A stretch of 64,000 nt of DNA, from positions 135,586-199,585 of the forward strand of contig CAJNOP010000178.1 in the NCBI GenBank assembly GCA_905250075.1, read 5' to 3'. Every line of letters begins with the position of its first letter. The first letter of the stretch is position 1. The notes below the pieces were generated by a model. That model did not search any database, had not been told where the DNA came from, and saw only the letters and a program-made list of their open reading frames with translations. Positions 11,837 through 22,559 of the stretch are shown here, one piece after another. A program made the position numbers and the translations under genes. The DNA is from Rotaria sp. Silwood1. Taxonomy: Eukaryota; Rotifera; Eurotatoria; Philodinida; Philodinidae.

Positions 11837-13167
11837 ATGTTTGGTTTTTTGGTTTTATTCCCCTATTTTTTAATATCTGTTTATGGCCATGGCTATCTGT
11901 TCGAACCGGTAGCTCGTAGTTCAGCTTGGCTTGTTGATTCATCATTTCGACAATGTTGTACTTGGCCAAATCATATGGAAATGTTTTGTGGAGGAATGGG
12001 ACATCAATGGAATGTCAATGGTTTGTTCATATTTTTTTAATATAATCATACAAAAAATTCATATGCTATCTTGTCATTTAGATGGAAAATGTAGTATTTG
12101 TGGTGAAGCATATGATAAAAAAGTGAAACTATTTGAAAAAGGTGGAGCAATGTATAAAGGTACTATTGTTAAAACATACACTCAAGGACAACAAATCGAT
12201 GTAAAAGTCGTGGTGAGTTAATTTTAAATGAATAATGATCAAAAAAGATTTATTTCAATTATATTAATCATAGTTAACAGCTAATCATAAAGGTTATTTT
12301 GAATTTCGTCTATGTAATTTGGATGCTAGTCCATTAGCTGATGCTACTCAGGAATGTCTCGATCGTCATCAATTAATAATTGCTGATACTAATTCAACTA
12401 AATTTCGTAATGTTAGTCAATATGGTTCAGAAATGATTACTGTTCGTGTACAACTTCCATCAGATGTTTCTTGTCAACATTGTGTTTTTCAATGGAAATA
12501 TACAGCAGGAAATAGTTGGGGTACAGATCCAATTACTGGTCAATCTGGTGCTGGTTTAGGACGAGAAAATGAAACATTTATGGGTTGTTCTGATATTTCT
12601 ATTTTACCAGATGGTTCGCCTACTGATCCACCTATGGTTATAATTCCTACAACGTAAATTTTATGAACTTTTTTTTCATTCTCCTTATGATGTTTATATA
12701 GATCTACGATTACAACAACATCAACAACAACGAAAATTAGTACTACCACAGCAACAGTAATAACATCTACACATCATTGGACACGGCCAACAACGACAAA
12801 TCAGTGGTCAGCATCATCAACAAAAAGTTCAACAATTCAATGGACATGGCCATCCTTTTCAACTCACGAGGCATCATCAACATCAGCAAAAACCTCAACA
12901 ATCCATTGGACATGGCCATCCTTATCAACTCACGAAGCATTCTCATCACCCACAACAATTACAACTACTCGTCGTCCACTTGGTTTAACAACATGGTCAT
13001 CGGATTTGTTTGACTATCAAATAGGTGATGAAGTAATGTATGATGGTGTAAAGTATCGATGTGTTGCACCGCATCGATCATTTCCTGGCGCTGAACCAGG
13101 TGTTCTTACTTGGGCATTGTGGGAACCTGTTCAAGAAGAAGAAGAAGAAACAAGTGCTGAAAAATAA
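11837..13167 (+). CDS. Secreted AA15-type lytic polysaccharide monooxygenase with C-terminal CBM5/12 chitin-binding module
   Basis: Copper enzyme of the AA15 family, expected to cleave chitin (or cellulose) oxidatively outside the cell. Exons are 11837-12020, 12082-12212, 12274-12653 and 12702-13167, with 48-61 bp GT/AG introns, encoding 386 residues. A signal peptide (1-17) ends in VYG, leaving His18 as the mature N-terminus, one half of the copper histidine brace. The second His is predicted at 110 in TANHKGYFEFRLC. Family features include the CCTWP and MFCGG segments, the CSICG pair and GRENETFMGCSDI near the domain end. A Thr/Ser-rich linker (about 216-330) contains two copies of a WTWPS..STHEA unit, and residues 330-376 form a CBM5/12 module (FDYQIGDEVMYDGVKYRC...WALWEPV). 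AATAAA lies at 13211. AA15 enzymes occur in arthropods and other invertebrates, so transfer is not required. Confidence 0.88.
12829..12960 (+). repeat. Internal tandem duplication in the monooxygenase linker
   Basis: Two copies of a unit of about 66 bp sharing attggacatggccatcctt-like sequence encode the repeated WTWPS...STHEA peptide of the linker between the catalytic and chitin-binding domains. Confidence 0.75.
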
Positions 13168-16100
13168 ATGTTGCGATTTGAAATTGTTGTTATATCGAAT
13201 TAATTTTCCAAATAAACGAATAATACACAAGATTAGTTCGATACAGATAAAATATATGTAGATGAAAGAAAACAAAGGCCTAATCGATTGATTATATTAT
13301 TGAAGAGGCTATTATTTCATTCGTACCAAACGGTTTATGGTTATCCTTGTGTATGCAAAAAACAATTCCGCTTATTATACAGTTGTTTTTCTAATTAGAA
13401 AAAAAACTCCATGTTTAGATGATATGATGCTTTTTATATTGTTCAAAATCATTTGTCTCCAAAAGACTTTCATCTATGTTATAAAAAAAAAAAGAACAAT
13501 TATCTCTCTCGAATAGTTCTTTCTATTTATTATAACTTTGAAGTAAAAAAAAACATCTACAGCATTTTCCTTCTAGAAGATTGATAATTCGAACAATTTC
13601 AATAAAATGGATGTTTTTCTTATTAAGACTCTGAACAAAATTGTACATGTAAATAAGAATATTAATTACGAATGCATTCTACAAGTAGAAAGACTCATAT
13701 AGTTAAAAGAGATTTTCGATTTTTTCAATTAAAAAAGAATAGAGACGGGCATCATCAACTTTTTATGATATTATAATACCGTAAATACAATCAATCTTAA
13801 CATTTATTGAAATCTAAAACAATGAACTGTACGGTGATCTTCTTATTCAGTTTGAGACCTATATGTAACATCTTGTGTTGGTAAACACTTTATAATTATA
13901 TTTATATTATTAATGATGATACCTGTCCTTTTTTCCTGAAAAATCGAGAAAGTCAACACTATCTTTTAAATAAATGCATAAATTGTTCTATTCCAGTCAA
14001 ATCGTCTAATGCTATAATGTTCATTTTTAGTCTCAAGGGATTTCTTTATATTGAAATCATTCTATATTGAATGCTTGCAATTATTATATTGATAGATGTG
14101 TTAATGAAGTATTTAGAAAGAATGAAAGTCAGTAACTTGAATAAAAATAAATAATCTTCTCAAAAATGATATTAAAATGCTTTTTATCATATTTCTAATA
14201 CAAATTAAATGGTAAAGATATGTCGTAGTTCTTGCTGTTTATCTATAAATCAAAGATACAACGTTCAAATAGCTACCAAAATGAAAGACATGATGAATGA
14301 TCCAACACCACTTCATTGCTGTCAGATATGCAATAATAGCACAGTGCTTCAGGTAGTGCGCAAATACCGACTATGCGCCATTTACTTGGGTTAATAGTTT
14401 TTTATTTTATCTTTAATTTACAATGAAATATTCAGATGATGAGGTTACTGAGAGCTCACCTAAAAGAACTTTCTTCAATTTGAGTGTAACGTTGCTATTG
14501 ATTAGGCATCTTGTTCATCGATGTCACAATCCTAAATTTTATCTATTATTGTAGATCTTTTAAAGATTATTTTAGTAAAAATGATTGTGTAGTAGGCAGC
14601 GTGAAGCACTAAATCTTGAATGTATAATAAAACCAATCTTCTAGTAAGAAATTTGATTCATAGAATTTATATTTTGAAATATGCCAGATAAGCAGTATTT
14701 GTTAAATACTTGTCACAACTCGTGCTATAGTATTACAATTCAAGGCTGTTGATAGTACAACACTTTCACTTAAGCGAACGATATCAACTCCGACATTCAC
14801 AGAAGTATTTACTAGTAAAATTACTCGAAAATTTCGATCACAACAAATACAAAAATGATGTTTCAGAATCATACTTATCGTAGTTATCGTCAAGGTGTAT
14901 CTTATTCTTGTTTTTTTTCTATAACCTAATTTCTATTCTATTCCAATATTTTTTAAACTAATAGATGATTTAATCATATATGAACGCATTCAGAGCAAAA
15001 GTATATCAAGAAACATTGTCATGATATTTGGCATAGTTTCTTTTCAAATATACTATACATTCCTACTGTGTGGCGACAGTTGGTGAAAATTTACAGAACC
15101 GTCACTAAACAGTTGTCGTCAGTCTTATTAGAGAAAAGTGGAACTTAGCGATGATATATGGAAGACTTTGCTAGTAGCTGAAAGAAACCTTTCGCAATTG
15201 TATATTTTATTCATGTTCTTCCTTCCGATTTGAATACATGATCAAATACATCCTACGATTGACTTCTGATGTCTTTACGAATATATTAAAGCTAAGTTTA
15301 TATTCATATACAACTTTAAGTCTAGCATTTGTCTTTTGTCTTCAACGCACATTTCATTGGTATATGTTTTGACAAATTTCTTAGTGATATCATTTAAGAT
15401 GTAGTATTGCTTGTTGGACTTCTATTTTCATTGTGAGTGTGGGTGTATAGGTCTTATCTTCTTCACATCAGCACTCACACCAAAACTCTTAATCAAAAAG
15501 TTTTGTCTAATATTATCCATCACTGTTTTCTCTATGAGAACATACAAGCACAATTGCTAAAGACGAGACGTGACTGCCATCAATTTGACTTTGATTCTTT
15601 AAAAGAGTTATTTTTTTAAATAAGTTTTCTTTCCACTCACTGACGTCACTGACCACGAACAAACTCAATGTTTTGAAAAACCTAACCATGCTCAGGACAC
15701 AACTTCCATAGTGATTTCATAATCTGACGAGGAATCTACGACAGGCACAAAGTAATAGGAGTAAGGATAGAGGAAATTAGATAGTGCAAGAAGCAATATT
15801 ATGTTGAGAATCGCTACAACATTTCATACAGTGACTGTTTTTTAAGGGCCGGCATAAAGCATTTATTGGATGTTTCTAAAGTCACTACTTTGATTGATCT
15901 TTATCAATAGGTTGTAACTCTATGGAAAACTATAAAAGTTCTCTTTGAAGTAATTACTTTTAGTCAAGATATAGAAATTTACCTTTTTTCTGATTTTATA
16001 ATAATACTATGCTCGTGTATTTTCCAATAGCTTGGATATTGATTTGACATCATTGAATATTTTGTTCTTAGTAGATCTCAAAATAAACCACCATAAAACA

Positions 16101-17100
16101 ACTTCTCGAGATTTGAACAACTTAAAGATCAGAATAATTCCAGAAACTGATGCAATTAAAAAAACAAAAAAACACACTGCTTAATATTATTATGGAATCA
16201 AAAAAAGTTTAAAGTCTTGTATGTTGGCTAAAGCTAATTATTTCAAACAGCACTTTTATAGTGTGTCAATAGGAATAAAACTTGATGATCTCATCTACCA
16301 TACGAAAAAATTCCGTTGATTAAGGTCAATTAATAATGAAGTTGAACAAAAAGAAATATTTTTGGATAGGGCTTCCATCACACGCCACACATTTATCAAT
16401 TCATTGTTTAGAGGACGTGTTTTTTAATGACAGTCATGCATTCTCTTCAAAACCCTTGAAACCGTCGAAAATGTTTGTTTAGTCGCGAAAAATGCGTGAA
16501 AAAATTATTAATCCTAAATGGTTTTAACGCCGTTTGGATCGTTATTGTGTCTGGCTAGGTTGAGAGAGAAAGACTAAATAATATATATCAATCATATGAT
16601 GTACTAGACATTAATGCTTTCATCCTACTATAAAATATGCATTTGCTACGCTGGCATATACTTTATTTTTTTCATTGGCATCAGCTGTAGTAGAAAATGG
16701 AAATAGTTTTTGTATGATTTTTTTTTGCTTTTGTATATATATTGAATAAGAAAACTACTTTTTCACAGCAACTGCATGCGTTTAATTTATGTCAGTCTAC
16801 AAAATGTTTATTTTTTCAATGATCATTTTATCAAAACAAAGATAAAGAATATATTATTAAGTTAGAAAATACGACAATTATTGCATCAGATCCTATTTCA
16901 TGTTTAAACCTAAATTTAATTAAGTCATTAATTTACATATATGGAAGACCAGCTTTATCTTATTCAGCCCTTTAAAAACATAAAGAAAAAAAACACATAA
17001 GAATATGCATTTGCATTTGAAAAAGAATAAGAAAAATATTAATAAGAACGTAAGTCACATCTGACTCTTCATTACTTAACATCCAATCATTTTGTCTATT
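13168..17100. other. Gene-poor AT-rich stretch
   Basis: No convincing gene was found. It holds one hairpin repeat at 15432-15482. The minus strand around 16380-16560 has short peptide-like stretches broken by stops, perhaps an old gene relic, but they could not be identified. Confidence 0.4.
15432..15482. repeat. Telomere-like hairpin repeat
   Basis: Left arm tgtgagtgtgggtgta, spacer with TCTTCTTC, right arm cacatcagcactcacacc. GTGAGTGTGG pairs with the terminal actcacacc region. Confidence 0.65.
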
Positions 17101-17106
17101 GTCACT

Positions 17107-17117
17107 ATATATAAAAA
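17107..17117 (+). promoter_or_regulatory. Putative TATA box of the secreted low-complexity protein
   Basis: The sequence tatatataaaa lies about 50 bp before the ATG at 17163, a plausible distance for a short 5' leader. Position and sequence are the only evidence. Confidence 0.4.
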
Positions 17118-17162
17118 TACTTGTGAATATTTAGCGTATTTCATTCACAGTTAAGCAAGAGA

Positions 17163-17711
17163 ATGCGTCAAACATGTCCTTTGTTTTATGCCATCTTGTT
17201 TTTACTTATAGTGCTTGTTAAAGCTAATTTTGCTGAAAGTGACCCTAGTGTCAATCACAATAACCGTCTGTCCGTGAGTGAAGAAAGTTTAGCAGTCGGA
17301 AATGACATACAACAAGCTTCTCAAGCTGCTCAAGATTCATCAGGTTCTGTTTCTGTGAATGAAGTACCTACACAACCTTCACAGGCGGCCCCCACACCTA
17401 CAAATGAAGTACTGACCCAATCTTCTCAGGCAGCTCCGAGTCCGGTAAATGAAGTACCTGTACAACCGTCCGAAGTGACTACAACATCTGCGAATGAGGC
17501 ACTTATTGAACATGTTGAGGCAGTCTTGACTGCTAACTCAAATTTTGAAAGTGACGCTTCATCTTCTCAAAATGATTCAGTGACAGAAGCTACTGCGAAT
17601 AAAACTGAAGAACTTGTTGACATAGAAGATGAAAAACTCGAAGATACTGAAGATGTACACGAAGAAGTTAGTCATCAGAAATATGAAAGTTATCGAAGCG
17701 AAGATCTTTAA
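17163..17711 (+). CDS. Secreted, intrinsically disordered Ser/Thr/Glu-rich repeat protein
   Basis: Single-exon gene of 182 residues and unknown function. The N-terminus is a clear signal peptide (hydrophobic core FYAILFLLIVLV, cleavage probably near residue 22-25). The rest is low complexity: a Ser/Gln/Ala-rich region, then four degenerate tandem units of 15 residues beginning NEV/NEA (about residues 65-125; for example NEVPTQPSQAAPTPT), then an acidic tail rich in Glu and Asp. There are no cysteines after the signal peptide and no predicted globular domain. Strong compositional bias and lack of stop codons over 182 codons in AT-rich DNA support a real gene. Signal peptide and disorder are seen; any role, such as a mucin-like coat or a desiccation-related protein, would be speculation. 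Confidence 0.7.
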   Translation: MRQTCPLFYAILFLLIVLVKANFAESDPSVNHNNRLSVSEESLAVGNDIQQASQAAQDSSGSVSVNEVPTQPSQAAPTPTNEVLTQSSQAAPSPVNEVPVQPSEVTTTSANEALIEHVEAVLTANSNFESDASSSQNDSVTEATANKTEELVDIEDEKLEDTEDVHEEVSHQKYESYRSEDL

Positions 17712-18660
17712 CGTCGGTCAGACTATGCATGCCATCATTTTTTGTTAATTTAATATACCACGTTTCTTTTTTTTGCTTTTTCACTCATCAATAGGGGTGT
17801 CACATAATCATTACTTTTTATCAGTATTTGCCTTATTTTTATTATTGTAATAATGCTGGAACTTTCATTATTCATTTTTTATTAGCAGAATATGAATTAG
17901 TTTGCTATGACTTTAGCGCTTATTACTTAATACAGCTTGTCCACAGGTAACGCACTAATCCATTTTTGAGCTTCTCATTCTCATAACTCAACGATCATAT
18001 AGAGTAACAATCCGAAACTTATGCTGTCGATAGATTATTAAAATATCTATTCATATTAAAATTTTGGCTTTATTTGATAATACTATCACTCTTTTAGAGC
18101 TTCAGGAAACTGTGGTAATGTACCTATTCAAAAGGCCCGTTGTCATCACACCCACACAAAATAGTTTATATTTCTACGAGTTTTTGTGCGTTAGAGAAAA
18201 TATTTTGATATGAATTTATAGTTAAGATGATGACTTTGATAACCACATGATCTGCTTTGCGAAATCTTATTTGTATAAGGAGTTATTACTACAACATTTG
18301 GGTAAAGCACTCAGGATAGTTTATTATTTTTTTTTCAAGTTTTAAGGTTAATGTACCAAACCTTTGTTTAAACGATTCTTGAACAACTCAATATGAGTAA
18401 TGTAGGAAAACTAGTTTATTTCTATAAAACAAATCTATTCTTAGATAAATCATATTCAAAATTTTACTTTCAAATCACGTGCCGATTGACTATATAGACA
18501 ACACTTAATGACATCCTTGCATACATCGGTTACATGATTTAATTTAGTTGTAAACGAAGCCATATCGTCTATTGCTTGCTTTATTGTAAATAGCAAATAC
18601 AGTGTCGATAAAAAAACTTGCATCAGGGAAGTTATTTGAAAATTTCTGAACAATTCCGAA
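17712..18660. other. Intergenic stretch
   Basis: No gene is visible. It contains only a lone C-rich half-arm (tcacacccacacaaa, around 18145-18160) resembling one arm of the hairpin family. Confidence 0.4.
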
Positions 18661-18664
18661 TTAA

Positions 18665-19375
18665 TCCTTAAAAGCCGAATGTCTCTCCCAAGGAACATTG
18701 GAAAAATCTCAATAAAACATTTAATATAACTTCATATATAAGATCAAGTGTTTTCTTGGACTAAGATAACCGGATAGATCATGAAAAGAGAAAAAGATAA
18801 GGCTTGAGTACCTGTTAGACGAAACAATGGGTGTTTTAAGACATAATTTTTTTAATGTCATTTTTTTACTTTAAAACTTTTGCTCATTTATTAATACAGT
18901 TTGAAAGTTTATTTTTTGTGAATGGCATTGCAAGGCGTAGCATCAGGCTATCGAAAGAGACCATCTCTGAATTTTTTAACCGATTTGTTGATGCATTATG
19001 ACATCATGAAGAAAATGTCTCTTGGAAGGGACATTCGGTCTTAACGGGCCAAAACATATTCGAGCAAGCCTTATATTGAAACAGAGAGTGCGTAAGCTTT
19101 GAAAAAATGTAAAATATTGCTTCAATTCGTTTTTTGAGTAATAACAAACAAATAAATAAAATTATTTCAAAGCCAAAACTCTTTTTACCTAAACTCAGAA
19201 TAGTGAAAACTTTTGGACCGTTACGACCAAATGTCCCTTCCAAGGGACATTCTGTATCTCCATAAGAAAAAATAATTTTTTTTTACTATAATATAATCAT
19301 ACTGATGACTCAGAAGCTCAGCTTTGATGGCTGGTTTTTTCAAATTGTCACGGAAGCCTCTTCGGCTTTTAAGGG
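18665..19375. mobile_element. Candidate piggyBac-like MITE flanked by TTAA
   Basis: Terminal inverted repeats TCCTTAAAAGCCGAA (18665-18679) and, on the other strand, CCCTTAAAAGCCGAA (19375-19361) differ at one base. Each is directly flanked by TTAA (18661-18664 and 19376-19379), the target duplicated by piggyBac elements, whose TIRs commonly begin CCC. Inside are three copies of a 20-bp palindromic word, best form ATGTCCCTTCCAAGGGACAT, at 18679-18698, 19015-19034 and 19231-19250; the latter two sit in arms of a larger inverted repeat (19015-19055 against 19206-19250). There is no transposase frame, so this is a non-autonomous copy of about 711 bp. Confidence 0.72.
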
Positions 19376-19776
19376 TTAAATGTGTCACACTTATGTCAAG
19401 CAAATGTAACTCATTCGAACAGATTTTGTGTTCGCACCCAGCTCATGATCAATAGTCTAATTAATTGTTGGATTGTCAAGGTCGGATGATTCTGTTACCA
19501 CTCATTTGCCTAACAAATGCGATTTTAACATATTCTAAAAAGTACATAAGGAAGCCCATTACAAGTTAGCGATTGACTGATGTTTCCCTAAGTTTTGTGA
19601 AACGATATATTGAAAGTAAGAAAGAGAATGATATTTTATCAGACAACCTAGAACAAATTCTCTTTAATGGTGATTCTTTCTATACCAAAGCTTTCTCATA
19701 AAATGTTTTAGATTGTCTTCTGAGAACCGTTCGTTAATTCATTATTCATCAAAATGGATGCGAAATTTGAGTATGA

Positions 19777-20181
19777 ATGCTCATGCTTGATGGAGTCATT
19801 TCTTGTCTCATGAAAAACTTTCGTATATGTTTTTTAAAGCACTTACGTTGCTGTTTAACAATGCCAACAGCTACAGTATCAATTAGGCCCATTTGTCTTT
19901 GTTGTGTTCCTGCAAGCATTTCTCTCCATCGTCCTGCTACTCGTGCTCATAAAGCTACTGCTGCTCATGATCGTTCTCTTCAACATCAGCAGGTTGCTAT
20001 TAAAGCAGAAAATGCCTATTCCATTGTTATAGTTGACAGAGATGCGACTTTAAACTCTACTGCTTTTGCTGCTGAAGAACATGATTATTTTGATTATAGA
20101 GTGTCTCATTTCTCACGTATTGATTTTGCTATTGGTGATTACGAGGTTTCTTTCGATAATGCTGTTGCTCGCTATTTTTAA
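19777..20181 (+). CDS. Small hypothetical protein
   Basis: Open frame of up to 134 residues; a shorter start at 19861 (MPTATV...) gives 106 residues. The family is not recognised. The N-terminal half is Cys/Ala/His-rich and the C-terminal half acidic-aromatic (EEHDYFDYR...). Codon pairs such as GCT and GAT repeat as in a real coding region, and a polyadenylation-like AATAAA overlaps the stop codon. There is no signal peptide or membrane segment in the shorter form. It could be a young or lineage-specific gene, or chance. Confidence 0.35.
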   Translation: MLMLDGVISCLMKNFRICFLKHLRCCLTMPTATVSIRPICLCCVPASISLHRPATRAHKATAAHDRSLQHQQVAIKAENAYSIVIVDRDATLNSTAFAAEEHDYFDYRVSHFSRIDFAIGDYEVSFDNAVARYF

Positions 20182-21560
20182 ATAAAACTTTTTGTAATAA
20201 TTTTTATCTTCAGTTTTGAGACCAATTCAACAGATTCACTTAATCTATATTCAACCATACCAGAGATAAAATTTCAACGGAAAAATGCAACTCTTACTTC
20301 TATGGAATAAGAATAATCATAGGAAGACTTTTTGTCGACCTGTTTGTTTGTTTTTTTTATTAAATAGAATCGATTTTTCAATCACGGCCAGATTCATCAG
20401 ACATTGAGATACTAAGGGTCTGAGGATATCCATGGACAAAATAATAGAGAGCAGTACAATTATCGCCTACAACAATTACTGGTCACAAGCCTATTTTTAT
20501 TCTCCAGCACTGCACTTATTACGAGTGGAAGTTGGCCAAAAGTGGCCAGTTTCTACTGCTGAGGTAGTGATTGAAGGTCTTTGTTATTCCTCATACGCTT
20601 CTTTTTTTTTTGTTGTTTATTTTTTCGAGCCAGTGTCACTTGGGAACACTGCTAGGCAGATAACTCATTATATAAAAACATAATTTTTAGTTTCTACACT
20701 TGAAAATGAATCTCAGAATTAAATTCAAATTCGTATTTGATTTCATAAGTAAATGAGCAGCCGAAAATTTTTGTTTTGAAATTATTCTTTTCGATGTTAT
20801 AAGATCAAGTCCATAGTTCTAGATAAATATTTCATATCACAAAGTAGTAAAGACTATTTTTTGGAAGAATAGTATAGCTAATATCTCTTTGAGTTTATTG
20901 ACGTCAATAATTGTCTCAATGATGCATTACTGTCGTTATCGTTTGTCCTATGTTCTTTTTTTCTTTTCTTTCTCTTTCTCTTTCTTTTTCTTTTTCTTTC
21001 TCTTATTTGCTTTATCTGACTTTTTCTGTTCTTATTTGCTTCGTCTAGCTTTTTCTTTTTTTTGTTCTATTAGAAGGCTTTTGATCTATTCAATCTCTCT
21101 TCTTTTATTTTGATAAACACACACGCATATCATCATACATCACACTCTCACATACATAACCACTAACCTACACAACTAACTAAATAGACGAGAAAGAATG
21201 ACCGTATATATATCATCATACGCATCCAGAGAAGAGAAAGACAAAACAAACCCAGTGAAAAGATTGATATAAGCACAGCAACAACGGATATAATAACGAA
21301 ACAGGTAATATCACTTGTAGTGAACGAAAGAGAAGAATATGAAACATAGAACAAGAAAAAGAAATAGTATGTGAAAGACCAAGCCTATAACATCCTTTTA
21401 TTTATTTTGTCTGATTTTTCTTTTTCTTTTTCTTTTTTCTCCGTATTTGTTTCGTCTGACTTTTTTTTTTCTTTTTTTCTTCTCATTTGCTTCTTCTGGC
21501 ATTTCTTTTTCTTTTTTTTCTTCTTATTTGCTCCGTTTAGTTTTTCGTTTAAGATAAAAA
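20182..21560. repeat. Intergenic stretch with pyrimidine-rich minisatellites
   Basis: Two blocks, about 20950-21110 and 21400-21555, consist of T/C-rich sequence built from a loosely repeated unit of about 45 bp containing ttatttgctt(c)gtctgac followed by ctttttcttttt. They flank a CA-rich segment (21115-21180) and end at the start codon of the phosphotransferase gene. Frames across them encode only Phe/Ser-rich peptides and are not genes. Confidence 0.65.
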
Positions 21561-22559
21561 ATGCCTCTCTTCGAGACTATTCCCATCGATGTTGAGCAAG
21601 TCCGCCAACTCGCACGCGATCACTGGGGCGTTGAAGTCGGAGAATGTGTCAAGGCCTCACAAAATCACACTTTTCTTGCCAAGAAGGGCACAACAGAACG
21701 CTTCGTCGTACGCGTTACACCTGACCCAGACAACAAACGGTTCGATTGCACCGAGTTAGAGGTGGCCCTATTGGACTATCTGTATGAGAATAAGCTTCCC
21801 GCGTGTCGAGCTGTCCGAAGTTCCATCACTTTCTCCGCCATCGTCCGCAGCGGCTCGTTAATTCTATGCCTCTTCACATTTGCAACTGGAGAGCCTGTAG
21901 TCTACACGGATTGGACATGGATGACAAATCGAGAAATAGTAGTAGGCCTCGGGCGTTGGTTCGCCCGTCTACACAAGCTCACGCGTCGTTTCGTCCAAGA
22001 GCAACCGACGCTCGCCGCTCGCGCCCGTCACTGGACCACACTCCACGACGGAGTCTTGGCCGAAGTGGAAGTCGACGAACGCGATAGTAGAACGGCATCG
22101 GACCCCGAATACTTTGGGATAATTCATGGTGATGTAAATCCGAGCAACTACTATTGGGACTCTGCTGTTAAAATGCCATGCATGTTCGATTGGGATCAGC
22201 TACAGCGATCATGGTTCCTTTACGATTTATCAGCGCCAGTATGGGGCGTCATCGCACTTGAGCGAGGCGGCTCGCCAATCGATCAGTCGGCCGTGCCGCA
22301 AGCAAACTCGGAGCTCTACACAACGTGGCTTCTCGAAGGATACGAGGCAGACGGAGACGGCATTGTTGTTGATCGTGCAGCTCTGCAGCGAATGGTGATG
22401 ATTCGTCGAGAGCTCTACAGACTATTCTGCCGAAAAGCGCTTTTGGAACTGCCCGCTGAGCACCCGATGGCAGGGTTTTGCAAGTTCGTGACTGACTTTT
22501 TCGACAAAGAAGACAAAGAGATGCTGTCGCAATCCAAGGCATCCAACTCGGACACTTAA
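21561..22559 (+). CDS. APH/choline-kinase-superfamily phosphotransferase, probable horizontal acquisition
   Basis: Predicted ATP-dependent small-molecule kinase of the aminoglycoside-phosphotransferase fold, 332 residues in one exon. N-terminal lobe: a basic Thr/Phe-containing strand (RFVVRV) and a following acidic helix (CTELEVALLDYL). C-terminal lobe: the LGRWFARLHKL helix typical of the family, the catalytic Brenner motif HGDVNPSN (His189, Asp191, Asn196) and the metal-binding DWD (Asp210, Asp212) in MFDWDQLQ, so the active site looks intact. The substrate is unknown; many family members act on homoserine, choline, fructosamine or other amines rather than antibiotics. The gene is about 50% or more G+C with GC-rich third positions, against about 30% around it, and has no intron. 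Both point to recent transfer from a bacterial or fungal donor. The start is the first ATG after the pyrimidine tract. Confidence 0.82.
   Translation: MPLFETIPIDVEQVRQLARDHWGVEVGECVKASQNHTFLAKKGTTERFVVRVTPDPDNKRFDCTELEVALLDYLYENKLPACRAVRSSITFSAIVRSGSLILCLFTFATGEPVVYTDWTWMTNREIVVGLGRWFARLHKLTRRFVQEQPTLAARARHWTTLHDGVLAEVEVDERDSRTASDPEYFGIIHGDVNPSNYYWDSAVKMPCMFDWDQLQRSWFLYDLSAPVWGVIALERGGSPIDQSAVPQANSELYTTWLLEGYEADGDGIVVDRAALQRMVMIRRELYRLFCRKALLELPAEHPMAGFCKFVTDFFDKEDKEMLSQSKASNSDT

Noticed and set aside
16380..16560. Possible transposase or gene relic on the minus strand
   Set aside because: Short peptide-like pieces are broken by several stops and match no family I can name.
20889..21595. Phe/Ser-rich open frames in pyrimidine tracts
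   Set aside because: They are low-complexity T/C minisatellite translation only.
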